A stretch of DNA of 64,000 nucleotides from Rickettsiales bacterium. Its GTDB lineage: Bacteria > Pseudomonadota > Alphaproteobacteria > Rickettsiales > UBA998. Positions 54,697-63,224 of the stretch are shown here, piece by piece. Position 1 is the first letter of the stretch; every line of letters starts with the position of its first letter. The stretch is from positions 558,001-622,000 of the forward strand of contig JAMWZD010000002.1 of the NCBI GenBank assembly GCA_024304995.1. The letters run 5' to 3'. The notes beneath the pieces were generated by a model. That model was not told the origin of the DNA. It did no database searches and saw only the letters and a program-made list of their open reading frames with translations. A program made the position numbers and the translations under genes.

Positions 54697-55797
54697 ATGA
54701 ACCCACATATTTATCTGGATTACAACGCGACTGCGCCCGTTTTTCCGTCTGTGATTGAGGTGATGCAGGAAGTGATGCGAGAAGCGCATAATCCGTCATC
54801 CATTCACGCGCTTGGGCGCAATGCAAAACATCTTCTGGAACAAGCAAGGCGTATCATTGCAGATGAAATTAGCTGTTTTCCTGCAGAGTTAGTATTCACC
54901 TCCAGTGCAACGGAAGCGATTAATCTTGGGTTGCGTGGGCTTGGCGAGGGCATGCCAAAAGCGGTGAGCGCGGTTGAACATGCGGCTGTGCTGAAAACAC
55001 TGCCAGACGCGCATAAGCTGCCTGTGGATGCATTGGGCATAATACAGATGGATGCGCTGGAAGCCTTTATGCAAGCCAATGAAGGCGCATGTGTCGCGGT
55101 GATGCTTGCCAACAATGAGACAGGGGTGATTCAACCTATCAGGCAGATTGCTGACGTTGTTCACGCCCACCACGGCATTCTCTTTTGTGATGCGGTGCAG
55201 GCTTTGGGAAAAATACCCGTTGATGTGAATCTGCTTGGGGCAGACATGATGAGTTTCTGCGCGCACAAAATGGGCGGGCCACATGGTGCAGGCGCACTTT
55301 ATGTGTCACAAAAGCTGGAAGCCAAAGCGCAGATAACGGGCGGCGGGCAGGAGCTGGGCAGACGCGCTGGAACAGAAAATCTTGCCGCCATTTGCGGCTT
55401 TGCAGAAGCGGTGAAGCATAATAATACGCTGAACTGGCAACAAGATGTTCGCGCGTGGCTGGACGCGCTGGAGATGGAGTGTCAGGCTTTATTTCCCAAT
55501 GAGGAAATTATTATGGGGAAGGGCGCAAGCCGCTTACCAAACACCAGTTCCATCCATTTGCCTGAATTATCGTCAGAAACGCAGTTGATGAAAGCGGATT
55601 TATCTGGTGTTTGCATCAGCGCGGGCTCTGCCTGCTCGTCTGGCAGAATGGCGGCATCACACGTGATTGAAGCGATGACGGATACGCCAAAAAACGTGAT
55701 TCGGGTGAGTGCGGGGTGGAACACACAGCAAAAAGATGTGCAGTCTTTTGCGCAATTCTGGTTAAAAATGGCGCAGCACATAGTGAAAAAATCCTAA
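54697..55797 (+). CDS. Cysteine desulfurase (first of two)
   Basis: A 366-residue aminotransferase class-V PLP enzyme. It has the YLDYNATAPV start, PLP Lys191 in FCAHKMGGPHG, and catalytic Cys313 in SAGSACSSG. It would supply sulfur like IscS/NifS. It is more divergent than the next gene, and there is a promoter between them, so it may be a paralogue serving another pathway such as tRNA thiolation. It directly follows murU. Confidence 0.9.
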   Translation: MNPHIYLDYNATAPVFPSVIEVMQEVMREAHNPSSIHALGRNAKHLLEQARRIIADEISCFPAELVFTSSATEAINLGLRGLGEGMPKAVSAVEHAAVLKTLPDAHKLPVDALGIIQMDALEAFMQANEGACVAVMLANNETGVIQPIRQIADVVHAHHGILFCDAVQALGKIPVDVNLLGADMMSFCAHKMGGPHGAGALYVSQKLEAKAQITGGGQELGRRAGTENLAAICGFAEAVKHNNTLNWQQDVRAWLDALEMECQALFPNEEIIMGKGASRLPNTSSIHLPELSSETQLMKADLSGVCISAGSACSSGRMAASHVIEAMTDTPKNVIRVSAGWNTQQKDVQSFAQFWLKMAQHIVKKS

Positions 55798-55834
55798 AGA
55801 ATTGTGAATTTCAGGAAAGAATGGGCGTATTTCC

Positions 55835-55862
55835 TTGATAAAAGTCACATTTTTGCTATATA
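55835..55862 (+). promoter_or_regulatory. Candidate promoter of iscS
   Basis: TTGATA (55835-55840) and TATATA (55857-55862) are separated by 16 bases and lie just upstream of the iscS start. The -35 is 4-5 of 6 and the -10 5 of 6. No IscR site was identified. Confidence 0.45.
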
Positions 55863-55889
55863 CTTCACAAAATATTTTAGGTGAGAAAC

Positions 55890-57143
55890 ATGCAGATTGC
55901 AGTTGATAATACGCAGAAAACAGAATCAGATATTACATATCCAATTTATCTGGATAATCAGTCCACTACACGTACTGACCCACGCGTGGTGGAAAAGATG
56001 CTGCCATATTTCACAGAAATATATGGCAACCCTCATTCGCGCTCACATGCTTATGGTTGGGAGTCTGAAGCGGCGATGGAAGAAGCACGCGAACAGATTG
56101 CCCGTTTGATTGGCGCATCTTCAAAGGAAATTATCTTCACCTCAGGTGCGACAGAGTCCAACAATATGGCAATTAAGAGCGTTGGACGTTTTTATAAAGA
56201 AAAGAAAAACCATATTATTACGTGCGTAACAGAGCATAAATGCGTGCTGGATTCATGCCGTCATCTGGAAAAAGAAGGTTTTGACGTAACGTATCTTCCT
56301 GTGCAGGAAGACGGGTTAATCAATCTGGATGATCTGAAAGCGGCGATTACTGAAAAAACACTGCTGGTTTCCATTATGACCATCAATAATGAAATTGGCG
56401 TGATTCAGCCGATGGAAGAAATTGGCGCAATTTGCAAAGAACATGGTGTATTCTTCCATACAGATGCAGCGCAGGCATTTGGCAAAATTCCGCTGGATGT
56501 GAATGCCATGAATATTGATATGATGAGCATATCAGGACATAAAATTTATGCACCAAAAGGCATTGGTGCATTGTTTGTGCGCCGTCGTCCGCGCGTGCGC
56601 ATGGAAGCATTAATTAATGGTGGCGGGCAGGAGCGCGGGATGCGTTCTGGCACTGTGCCAACGCCGCTTGCCGTGGGGCTGGGTGAAGCAGCGCGCATTG
56701 CAGGCGAAGAGATGGAAGAAGAAAAGCAGCGCATTGAACGCCTTAGCAAGAAATTTACAGATGCCATTTTGGACGGCGTGCCTGATGTGTTCCTGAATGG
56801 TCATCGTGAAAAACGCTGGAAGGGTAATATTAATCTGTCTTTTGCCTATATTGAGGGCGAATCCATGATTATGGCGATTAAGGATCTGGCAGTCTCATCT
56901 GGCTCCGCCTGTACTTCGGCGTCGCTTGAGCCATCATACGTACTGCGCGCGCTTGGTGTGAGTGAGGAACTGGCACATACCTCCATTCGTTTCGGCATTG
57001 GGCGCTTCACAACTGAGGCAGAAGTGGACAAAGCTATTGAGATTGTCTCTGGCAGCATTGACCGTTTGCGTGAGCTTAGCCCGCTATGGGAAATGGCGAA
57101 AGAAGGTGTGGATATCAGCGCCATTAAATGGGCGGAACATTAA
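55890..57143 (+). CDS. iscS: Cysteine desulfurase IscS
   Basis: A 417-residue enzyme that starts at ATG 55890 with AGGTGA close upstream (GTG at 55881 is in frame). PLP Lys218 in [11 protein letters not shown], catalytic Cys341 in [21 protein letters not shown] and the [13 protein letters not shown] end match IscS. It provides persulfide sulfur for IscU. It opens the isc cluster but is separated from iscU by a further promoter. Confidence 0.95.
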   Translation: MQIAVDNTQKTESDITYPIYLDNQSTTRTDPRVVEKMLPYFTEIYGNPHSRSHAYGWESEAAMEEAREQIARLIGASSKEIIFTSGATESNNMAIKSVGRFYKEKKNHIITCVTEHKCVLDSCRHLEKEGFDVTYLPVQEDGLINLDDLKAAITEKTLLVSIMTINNEIGVIQPMEEIGAICKEHGVFFHTDAAQAFGKIPLDVNAMNIDMMSISGHKIYAPKGIGALFVRRRPRVRMEALINGGGQERGMRSGTVPTPLAVGLGEAARIAGEEMEEEKQRIERLSKKFTDAILDGVPDVFLNGHREKRWKGNINLSFAYIEGESMIMAIKDLAVSSGSACTSASLEPSYVLRALGVSEELAHTSIRFGIGRFTTEAEVDKAIEIVSGSIDRLRELSPLWEMAKEGVDISAIKWAEH

Positions 57144-57154
57144 CATAGCATCAC

Positions 57155-57182
57155 TTGACGAAACGCTTAAATAAACTATAAT
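57155..57182 (+). promoter_or_regulatory. Strong sigma70-type promoter of iscU
   Basis: TTGACG (57155-57160) and a perfect TATAAT (57177-57182) are separated by 16 bases, 30 bases before the iscU start and after the iscS stop. It would let iscU-iscA-hscB-hscA-fdx be transcribed independently of iscS. Confidence 0.65.
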
Positions 57183-57212
57183 AAAAATAATAGGTTAACT
57201 TAGGAAATAGAC

Positions 57213-57647
57213 ATGGCTTACAGCGAAAAATTAATGGATCATTATGACAACCCGCGCAATGTTGGGTCAATGGATAAGGAAGATGATGCCGTGGGCACAG
57301 GTCTTGTTGGTGCTCCTGCTTGTGGTGACGTGATGAAACTGCAAATTAAGGTGAACAAAGAAGGGGTGATTGAGGACGCGAAGTTCAAAACATTTGGCTG
57401 TGGTTCGGCGATTGCTTCCAGCTCTTTAGTGACTGAATGGGTGCAAGGCAAATCGGTTGACGAAGCAATGAATCTTAAAAATACAGAGATTGCAAAGCAT
57501 CTGGCATTGCCTCCTGTGAAAATTCATTGTTCTGTTCTGGCAGAAGATGCGATTAAAGCAGCAGTGCGTGATTATAAATCCAAGCATAATATGCTTTCTG
57601 CTGAAGAACAGGCGGAATATGAAAAGAATAAGGTTGTCACTAACTAA
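57213..57647 (+). CDS. iscU: Fe-S cluster scaffold IscU
   Basis: A 144-residue scaffold. Three conserved cysteines are seen in APACGDVM, FGCGSA and HCSVLAED, plus the LPPVK motif recognised by HscA directly before the third. AGGAAA precedes the start. The protein assembles [2Fe-2S] and [4Fe-4S] clusters for transfer. The last ~15 residues are an uncharacterised polar tail. Confidence 0.96.
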   Translation: MAYSEKLMDHYDNPRNVGSMDKEDDAVGTGLVGAPACGDVMKLQIKVNKEGVIEDAKFKTFGCGSAIASSSLVTEWVQGKSVDEAMNLKNTEIAKHLALPPVKIHCSVLAEDAIKAAVRDYKSKHNMLSAEEQAEYEKNKVVTN

Positions 57648-57653
57648 ATCATC

Positions 57654-57989
57654 ATGCCATCATCCGCCATTCAGATTAGCGATTTAGCTGCAGAAAAGAT
57701 CAAAGGGTTGCTCGCACAGCGAGCAAAGCCTTCTGAAGGGGTGCGCGTGGGCATTAAAACACGCGGCTGCTCTGGCTTATCCTATGATATTGAATATGCA
57801 GATGAAGTTGGAAAATATGATGAGGTGGTGGAAGAAAAGGGCGTTAAGGTGATGATTGACCCCAAAGCCGTGATGTTCCTGCTTGGCTCTGTGATGGATT
57901 ATGAAGAAGACAAATTCAAAAGCGGCTTTACCTTCCGCAATCCGAACGAAAAAGGGCGTTGCGGGTGTGGTGAGTCATTTCATGTTTAG
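57654..57989 (+). CDS. iscA: A-type Fe-S carrier IscA
   Basis: A 111-residue protein with the three A-type cysteines in TRGCSGLSYDIEY and GRCGCGESFHV. It carries clusters or iron to targets. It follows iscU by 6 bases and precedes the nuclease gene by 8 bases. Confidence 0.94.
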   Translation: MPSSAIQISDLAAEKIKGLLAQRAKPSEGVRVGIKTRGCSGLSYDIEYADEVGKYDEVVEEKGVKVMIDPKAVMFLLGSVMDYEEDKFKSGFTFRNPNEKGRCGCGESFHV

Positions 57990-57997
57990 ATAACATC

Positions 57998-58792
57998 ATG
58001 GCGAAAAAAAAAGAAGATAACGCTTTCTTTTATTTTGGAAGTTTTTGTGTTGTTATTTATATATTTAGTCAAATTGGAATCTCATTAAAAGATATATTCA
58101 GCGCAATTTTTAGCGTAGTCTTAGTTGGTTTATTTTTCTATGGAATATACTGGATTTTATTCAAATCAGTTAAATTCAAGCTGTATCAAAATGATAAAAC
58201 ATTAGCTTTTAATATTGTAAAAGAACATTCCAAAGAATTATCCGTGAAGAAAAGCCAACTGCTTTTTTCTAGTAGTTATGGCGTTTCAGATGACACTAAA
58301 TGGATAAAAGAAAAAAACTTTTTCATAAAAAAGGTTGTGTTTCCAAGATTAAAACGTGATGTGTCTAAACAGCTAAATAAAGAAATTTCTGATTATATTG
58401 AAATAGTTGCTACGAATAATACCAGCCCAAACAATATTGGTTCGTCTGACAATATAACACCTCAAGAATATGAACAGCTAACAGCTGCTATATTTCAAAA
58501 CTCAGGCTGGAATGCGCAATTAACGCCTTCTGGTGCAGATCATGGGGTTGATGTAATTGCAGAGAAAGAAGGAATCAAAGTTGCTATTCAATGCAAGTTA
58601 TACAAAAATAAAGTAGGTAACAAAGCAGTGCAGGAAGCTATTGCTGGCAGAGAATTTTACCAGACAGATTATGCGGCAGTTGTAAGTAACGCACAATATA
58701 CCAGACCTGCAATGCAGTTAGCTGATTCTGCCAACGTATTTTTACTACATCACGATATGATTCCTCATTTTGAAAATAGGATATTTGAATAG
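57998..58792 (+). CDS. Membrane-anchored Mrr-type restriction endonuclease-like protein
   Basis: A 264-residue protein. Two N-terminal membrane segments (about residues 7-25 and 30-52) precede a basic linker and a C-terminal PD-(D/E)XK domain of the Mrr_cat type (residues about 160-262): GADHGVDVIAEK with Asp185, IAIQCKLYK with Gln198 and Lys200, and TDYAAVVSN. Mrr-family enzymes cut methylated or foreign DNA, but membrane-anchored versions also exist of unknown role. It is wedged between iscA and hscB with 8- and 3-base gaps, and is much more AT-rich than both, which points to insertion. Its active-site set is intact. Confidence 0.8.
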   Translation: MAKKKEDNAFFYFGSFCVVIYIFSQIGISLKDIFSAIFSVVLVGLFFYGIYWILFKSVKFKLYQNDKTLAFNIVKEHSKELSVKKSQLLFSSSYGVSDDTKWIKEKNFFIKKVVFPRLKRDVSKQLNKEISDYIEIVATNNTSPNNIGSSDNITPQEYEQLTAAIFQNSGWNAQLTPSGADHGVDVIAEKEGIKVAIQCKLYKNKVGNKAVQEAIAGREFYQTDYAAVVSNAQYTRPAMQLADSANVFLLHHDMIPHFENRIFE

Positions 58793-58795
58793 AAA

Positions 58796-59281
58796 ATGAC
58801 CAAAAACCATTTCGCACTCCTCAACATAGATGAATCACTTTCATTAAATGTTGCCACGCTCAAAAAAGCATATTTCAAAGCGCAGCAGCAATGCCATCCT
58901 GATCGCGCAAAGTCAGATGCAGAGAAGCTGGAATTTTTGCAGCGCTCGGCGGATGTGAATCAGGCATATCATACGCTGAAGGATTTTGCTCCGCGCTTGA
59001 ATTATATTCTGAAACTCAGAGGCACAGATATTGACGGAGAACATGCCCCGAAAGCACCGCCTGCGTTGTTGATGGAATCTATGGAGTGGCGCGAGCAGTG
59101 GATGGAATGTGACGATGACGCTGCCAAAGCTGAGTTTAAGCATATGCTAAATGACAAGATAGACGCACAAGAAAAGCGGGCATCTGAGGCGTACACACAA
59201 AATAACATGGCGGCAATGGTTGAAGCGGCGCTCGCTTTGCGCTATCTATCACGCATGAAGGAAGAAACTGCGCGAGGATAA
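58796..59281 (+). CDS. hscB: Co-chaperone HscB
   Basis: A 161-residue J-type co-chaperone. J-domain with the HPDRAK motif (about residues 34-39, CHPD) and a C-terminal helical domain that binds IscU. The short Q/H-rich and acidic sequence matches the family. Ends 3 bases before hscA. Confidence 0.92.
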   Translation: MTKNHFALLNIDESLSLNVATLKKAYFKAQQQCHPDRAKSDAEKLEFLQRSADVNQAYHTLKDFAPRLNYILKLRGTDIDGEHAPKAPPALLMESMEWREQWMECDDDAAKAEFKHMLNDKIDAQEKRASEAYTQNNMAAMVEAALALRYLSRMKEETARG

Positions 59282-59284
59282 GAT

Positions 59285-61123
59285 ATGGCATTGCTGCAAA
59301 TTCATGAGCCAGGTGAGTCACCCGACCCACATGATCGAGCGCCTGCGATTGGGATAGATTTAGGCACGACGCATAGTGTGGTGTCTGTGCTGAAAGATGA
59401 TGCGCCTGTTAGTCTGGAAGATACTCAAGCCAGAAGCATTGTGCCGTCCGCACTCTATATTAAAGACGGCAATATTGCTGTGGGACATGATGCGTTCGAT
59501 GTGGCGGCAAAGCACAGTGCGCATCCGTTGCAATCCATTAAACGGATGATGGGCAAAAGCGCGGCAGAAGTGAAAGCGGCGTTTCCAGCTTTATCTGCCC
59601 ATATTTCCTCCACAGATGATGCGATGCCAGAATTAAAACTGGACGGAAAAAGCTATAATCCGATTAGTTTGTCGTCACACATTTTATTGCATCTGAAGAA
59701 AATGGCGACTGCAGCCCTTGAAGCGGATATTACGCAAGCGGTGATTACCGTTCCTGCCTATTTTGACGATGCAGCGCGCCATGCTACGCAGCAAGCGGCA
59801 ACTCTTGCGGGGTTGGATGTGCTGCGCCTGATTAATGAACCAACGGCAGCTGCGCTTGCATATGGTTTGGAAAATGAAAGCGAAGGGCTATATGCCATTT
59901 ATGATCTGGGCGGGGGTACATTTGATATCTCCATTCTGAATCTGGATAAAGGCGTGTTTCAGGTGTTGGCAACTGCGGGGGATACGCAGCTTGGTGGGGA
60001 TGATGTGGATGCCGCGATTGCGGAATATATCACTGCGAAATATGAATTACATGAAGACAACGCCTTGATTACATCTTATGCAAAGCGTTTGAAAGAAGCA
60101 TTGAGTGAAAAGGGCGAATGCAGTGTTATGCATGAACATGCGCAGATTATCCTAACCCGTGATGAACTGGATGAGCTGGCACAACCTTTCGTAAAATGCA
60201 CACTTGAAATCTGCAATGCCGCGCTGAAGGATGCTGAAATTTCACCAGATATGCTGGACGGCGTGGTGATGGTGGGCGGTTCCACGCGTTTAAACGCGGT
60301 GCAGGAAGCGGTGAGAGCACATTTTGAAGCAGAAATTTTCAACAATTTAGACCCAGACCGCGTGGTCTCATATGGCGCGGCAATTCAGGCACATGCACTG
60401 ACGCAGGGTGCGGAGCATTTGTTGCTGGATGTCACGCCGCTTTCGCTAGGGTTGGAAACAATGGGCGGAATTGTGGAGAAGATTATTCACCGCAACACGC
60501 CCATCCCCGCGAAAGCATCACAGCAATTCACGACCTTTAAAGATGGGCAAACAGCGATGCAAATCCACGTGCTGCAAGGCGAGCGTGAAATGGTGGAACA
60601 ATGTCGCTCACTCGCGCAGTTTGAATTGACGGGCATTCCTGCATTGCCCGCAGGCATTGCGCGTATTGAAGTGCAGTTTGTGATTGATGCAGATGGTTTA
60701 TTGACTGTGAGTGCTGAGGAGCTGGAAACAGGTGTGAAGCAAACAGTGACCGTGAAACCGTCTTACGGGCTGGATATCAATGAGATCGAAGCGATGATTC
60801 GTAGTTCTATGGAACATGGGCGCGACGATATTATGCAGCGCTTAATGGCGGAAGCGCAGACCGATGCATTGCGCACCATTGAAGAAACACGCTCTGCCAT
60901 GAACAAGGATGAACATCTGTTAGAGGCGAATGAAAAGCAGCGTATTCAAGACTGCATGAGTGCGCTGGAAGAAGCTGCTGGCGGGCAGGATCGTGATGCA
61001 ATAGACCATCATCATGAGGCTTTAAAGGCAGCAATTACACCATTTGCAGAACGCAGAATGAATCAGGCAGTGAAAAAAGCACTTGCAGGCAGCCGTGTGG
61101 CTGATATTAAAGAAGCAAATTAG
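59285..61123 (+). CDS. hscA: Hsp70-type chaperone HscA
   Basis: A 612-residue Hsp70. It shares the ATPase motifs with DnaK ([37 protein letters not shown]) but is shorter and lacks the acidic DnaK tail; the isc location makes it HscA. It acts on the LPPVK motif of IscU to help cluster transfer. Ends 9 bases before fdx. Confidence 0.95.
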   Translation: MALLQIHEPGESPDPHDRAPAIGIDLGTTHSVVSVLKDDAPVSLEDTQARSIVPSALYIKDGNIAVGHDAFDVAAKHSAHPLQSIKRMMGKSAAEVKAAFPALSAHISSTDDAMPELKLDGKSYNPISLSSHILLHLKKMATAALEADITQAVITVPAYFDDAARHATQQAATLAGLDVLRLINEPTAAALAYGLENESEGLYAIYDLGGGTFDISILNLDKGVFQVLATAGDTQLGGDDVDAAIAEYITAKYELHEDNALITSYAKRLKEALSEKGECSVMHEHAQIILTRDELDELAQPFVKCTLEICNAALKDAEISPDMLDGVVMVGGSTRLNAVQEAVRAHFEAEIFNNLDPDRVVSYGAAIQAHALTQGAEHLLLDVTPLSLGLETMGGIVEKIIHRNTPIPAKASQQFTTFKDGQTAMQIHVLQGEREMVEQCRSLAQFELTGIPALPAGIARIEVQFVIDADGLLTVSAEELETGVKQTVTVKPSYGLDINEIEAMIRSSMEHGRDDIMQRLMAEAQTDALRTIEETRSAMNKDEHLLEANEKQRIQDCMSALEEAAGGQDRDAIDHHHEALKAAITPFAERRMNQAVKKALAGSRVADIKEAN

Positions 61124-61132
61124 GAGAAAACT

Positions 61133-61465
61133 ATGCCAACAATGACTTTTGTGATGCCAGACGGTGAAGAAAAACAGGTGGATGCGCCAAATGGTGTATC
61201 TGTATTGGAAATTGCCCACAAAAACCATATTCCGCTTGAAGGCGCATGTGAGGGGTCACTTGCCTGTTCGACCTGCCACGTTATCATTGATGATACATAT
61301 TTTGACAAACTTGACGAAGCCAGCGAAGATGAAGAAGATATGCTTGACCTTGCATTCGGTCTTACGCATACTTCCCGTTTAGGATGTCAGATTATTATGG
61401 ATGACTCGCTCGACGGGTTGAAAGTAACGCTGCCATCCGCAACACGTAATATGCAAGTTGGATAA
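61133..61465 (+). CDS. fdx: [2Fe-2S] ferredoxin of the Isc system
   Basis: A 110-residue adrenodoxin-type ferredoxin. The cluster cysteines are in [11 protein letters not shown] (three) and LGCQIIMD (fourth); a short C-terminal motif QVG follows. It delivers electrons for Fe-S assembly. It closes the classical isc order. Confidence 0.95.
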   Translation: MPTMTFVMPDGEEKQVDAPNGVSVLEIAHKNHIPLEGACEGSLACSTCHVIIDDTYFDKLDEASEDEEDMLDLAFGLTHTSRLGCQIIMDDSLDGLKVTLPSATRNMQVG

Positions 61466-61474
61466 TTAAAACAC

Positions 61475-63217
61475 ATGAACGATAAAAAAGACACTGCTAT
61501 GGACAACGTACACGAAGAAGACGACAAAATCGCATTTAAGAAAGAGGGGAAAGACTCCACTTCGCTGACATTTTTTGCTGCGTTTATTGTAATTTTAGTA
61601 ATAGTGAGTGTTATTGCATATCGCTCTGGTGTTGATGTGAAGCAGCTGGAAAACGATGTTGCCGCGTTTAAAACCAATTTGCAGAATCGTTATGCCAAAG
61701 CAGGGCAGTCGCTGACATTTGATTATAAAAATGTAACCGCTGAAGGTGGTATATTATCCAAAACTATCAAAATTGCTGAACCTTCATTGACGATGGGTAA
61801 AGGAAAGCACGCATATAAAGTGTCTGCAGCATCTATGCATATTGTTCCAGATGATGCGCATTACAAAACATTCGATGCAGATCTATATGCGCCTGTTATC
61901 ATTCAGAGTGCTGACAGTCGTTATGTGTATAAAGCCGAAAAGCCATTGCCTGTGAAAGTGACTACAAACCAGACAGGTTTGCGCGAATATAGTGTGGCTT
62001 TGCCAAAAAGCAGCATCATAGATGTGTCCAGCATGAAAGGCGATGCAAGCTATACGCTTGATACGCAGGAAAAATCAACTATCGAAGGTGCGTTTTCAGA
62101 AGAAAAAACAGATATTTACATGGTGAATGTGGATCTGAACAAAGTGTCTCTGGCAAATGCGGAGATGAAATCTACGGCAACACATTTCGGTTATAATCTG
62201 AATATTGAAGAGGGTGTGGAAAACGAGGAAATTAATGTGCAGGCATTAATCTCTGACTATATTCCAACCGAGTTGACCCCTGTATCAATTGACATTGCAC
62301 AACAGGTAACGCGCGACAAAGAAAAAGGCATGATTGCGTTTGATATTCAGCAATTTATTGCAGATCATGCGTCTTATAATCTGGATGTTGAAGGTGACTT
62401 TACTATTGTCCAAAACCAGCTTCTGCCACTTGCAAACATTGGTGTTGAACTTAAAGGGGCGGATTATGTGTTAAACAGCCTGAACAATTCAAATGTGGTG
62501 CCAAGTTCCATTACAAATGTTATTGGGTCTGTGCTGACGAAAGTTGCTCCAAACTGGAATAAAGCGGGCGAAGAGCCACTGACATTCAAAGTGCAGCGCA
62601 CAGATGATGCACCATTTATGATTGGTGCAGTGAAAGCAGATGAGCTGTTTGCGATTGCACTGAAAGAATGGTACGTGAACAAAAACACTCTGCCATTTAC
62701 AACGGGTAATCAGAAAACTACTCCATCCACGCAGAATACAGACCAGAAAAAAGCAACTGGCACTATAGTTGAAGAGGTGGAAGCTGAAGTGAACAACGCC
62801 ACTCAGGAAGCGACAGAAGACGCTGCTGAATCGACCAAAAAAGTGGAAGAAAAAGCAGACACTGCAGCAGAAGCAGTTAGCGAGACTATTGATGATGCAA
62901 CGGATGCCGTGGGTGATGCAGCAGAATCTGTAGGTGATGCGGTTGGGTCATTCTTTGATGATGCTAAAGAAAAATCGTCTGACACAAAAGCTGCAACGCA
63001 GCCTGCAACAACTCCAGTCAGCAAAGCAGCAAGTACGCCTGCTGAGAAAGTGGATGCAGCGGATCAGGCATTGGAAAATGCAAAAGAAGCGGTGAATGAA
63101 AAACTGGATGCAGCTCAGGAAACGCTGCCAGAAATTGAAGAAGAGCCAAAGCCAGCTGCGCCAAAACCACAGCAAAATGTGCAACCAAAGGTGATTAAAG
63201 TACCTGCTGCCGAGTAA
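61475..63217 (+). CDS. Membrane-anchored periplasmic protein with Ala/Glu-rich tail, unknown function
   Basis: A 580-residue protein following fdx by 9 bases. About 30 charged residues are followed by one membrane helix (about residues 31-49), a strand-rich periplasmic part to about residue 420, and a low-complexity tail rich in Ala, Glu, Asp, Lys and Thr that resembles repetitive helical anchors. The N-terminal strand pattern SLTFDYKNVTAEGG recalls the pab-operon protein at 38958. I do not recognise a family, and an in-frame ATG at 61499 is an alternative start. Possible envelope-structure or lipid-handling role is speculation. Confidence 0.55.
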   Translation: MNDKKDTAMDNVHEEDDKIAFKKEGKDSTSLTFFAAFIVILVIVSVIAYRSGVDVKQLENDVAAFKTNLQNRYAKAGQSLTFDYKNVTAEGGILSKTIKIAEPSLTMGKGKHAYKVSAASMHIVPDDAHYKTFDADLYAPVIIQSADSRYVYKAEKPLPVKVTTNQTGLREYSVALPKSSIIDVSSMKGDASYTLDTQEKSTIEGAFSEEKTDIYMVNVDLNKVSLANAEMKSTATHFGYNLNIEEGVENEEINVQALISDYIPTELTPVSIDIAQQVTRDKEKGMIAFDIQQFIADHASYNLDVEGDFTIVQNQLLPLANIGVELKGADYVLNSLNNSNVVPSSITNVIGSVLTKVAPNWNKAGEEPLTFKVQRTDDAPFMIGAVKADELFAIALKEWYVNKNTLPFTTGNQKTTPSTQNTDQKKATGTIVEEVEAEVNNATQEATEDAAESTKKVEEKADTAAEAVSETIDDATDAVGDAAESVGDAVGSFFDDAKEKSSDTKAATQPATTPVSKAASTPAEKVDAADQALENAKEAVNEKLDAAQETLPEIEEEPKPAAPKPQQNVQPKVIKVPAAE

Positions 63218-63224
63218 TATTACT

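Noticed and set aside
59285-61123. Second DnaK
   Set aside because: The Hsp70 at this place lacks the acidic DnaK tail and lies in isc order between hscB and fdx, so it is HscA.
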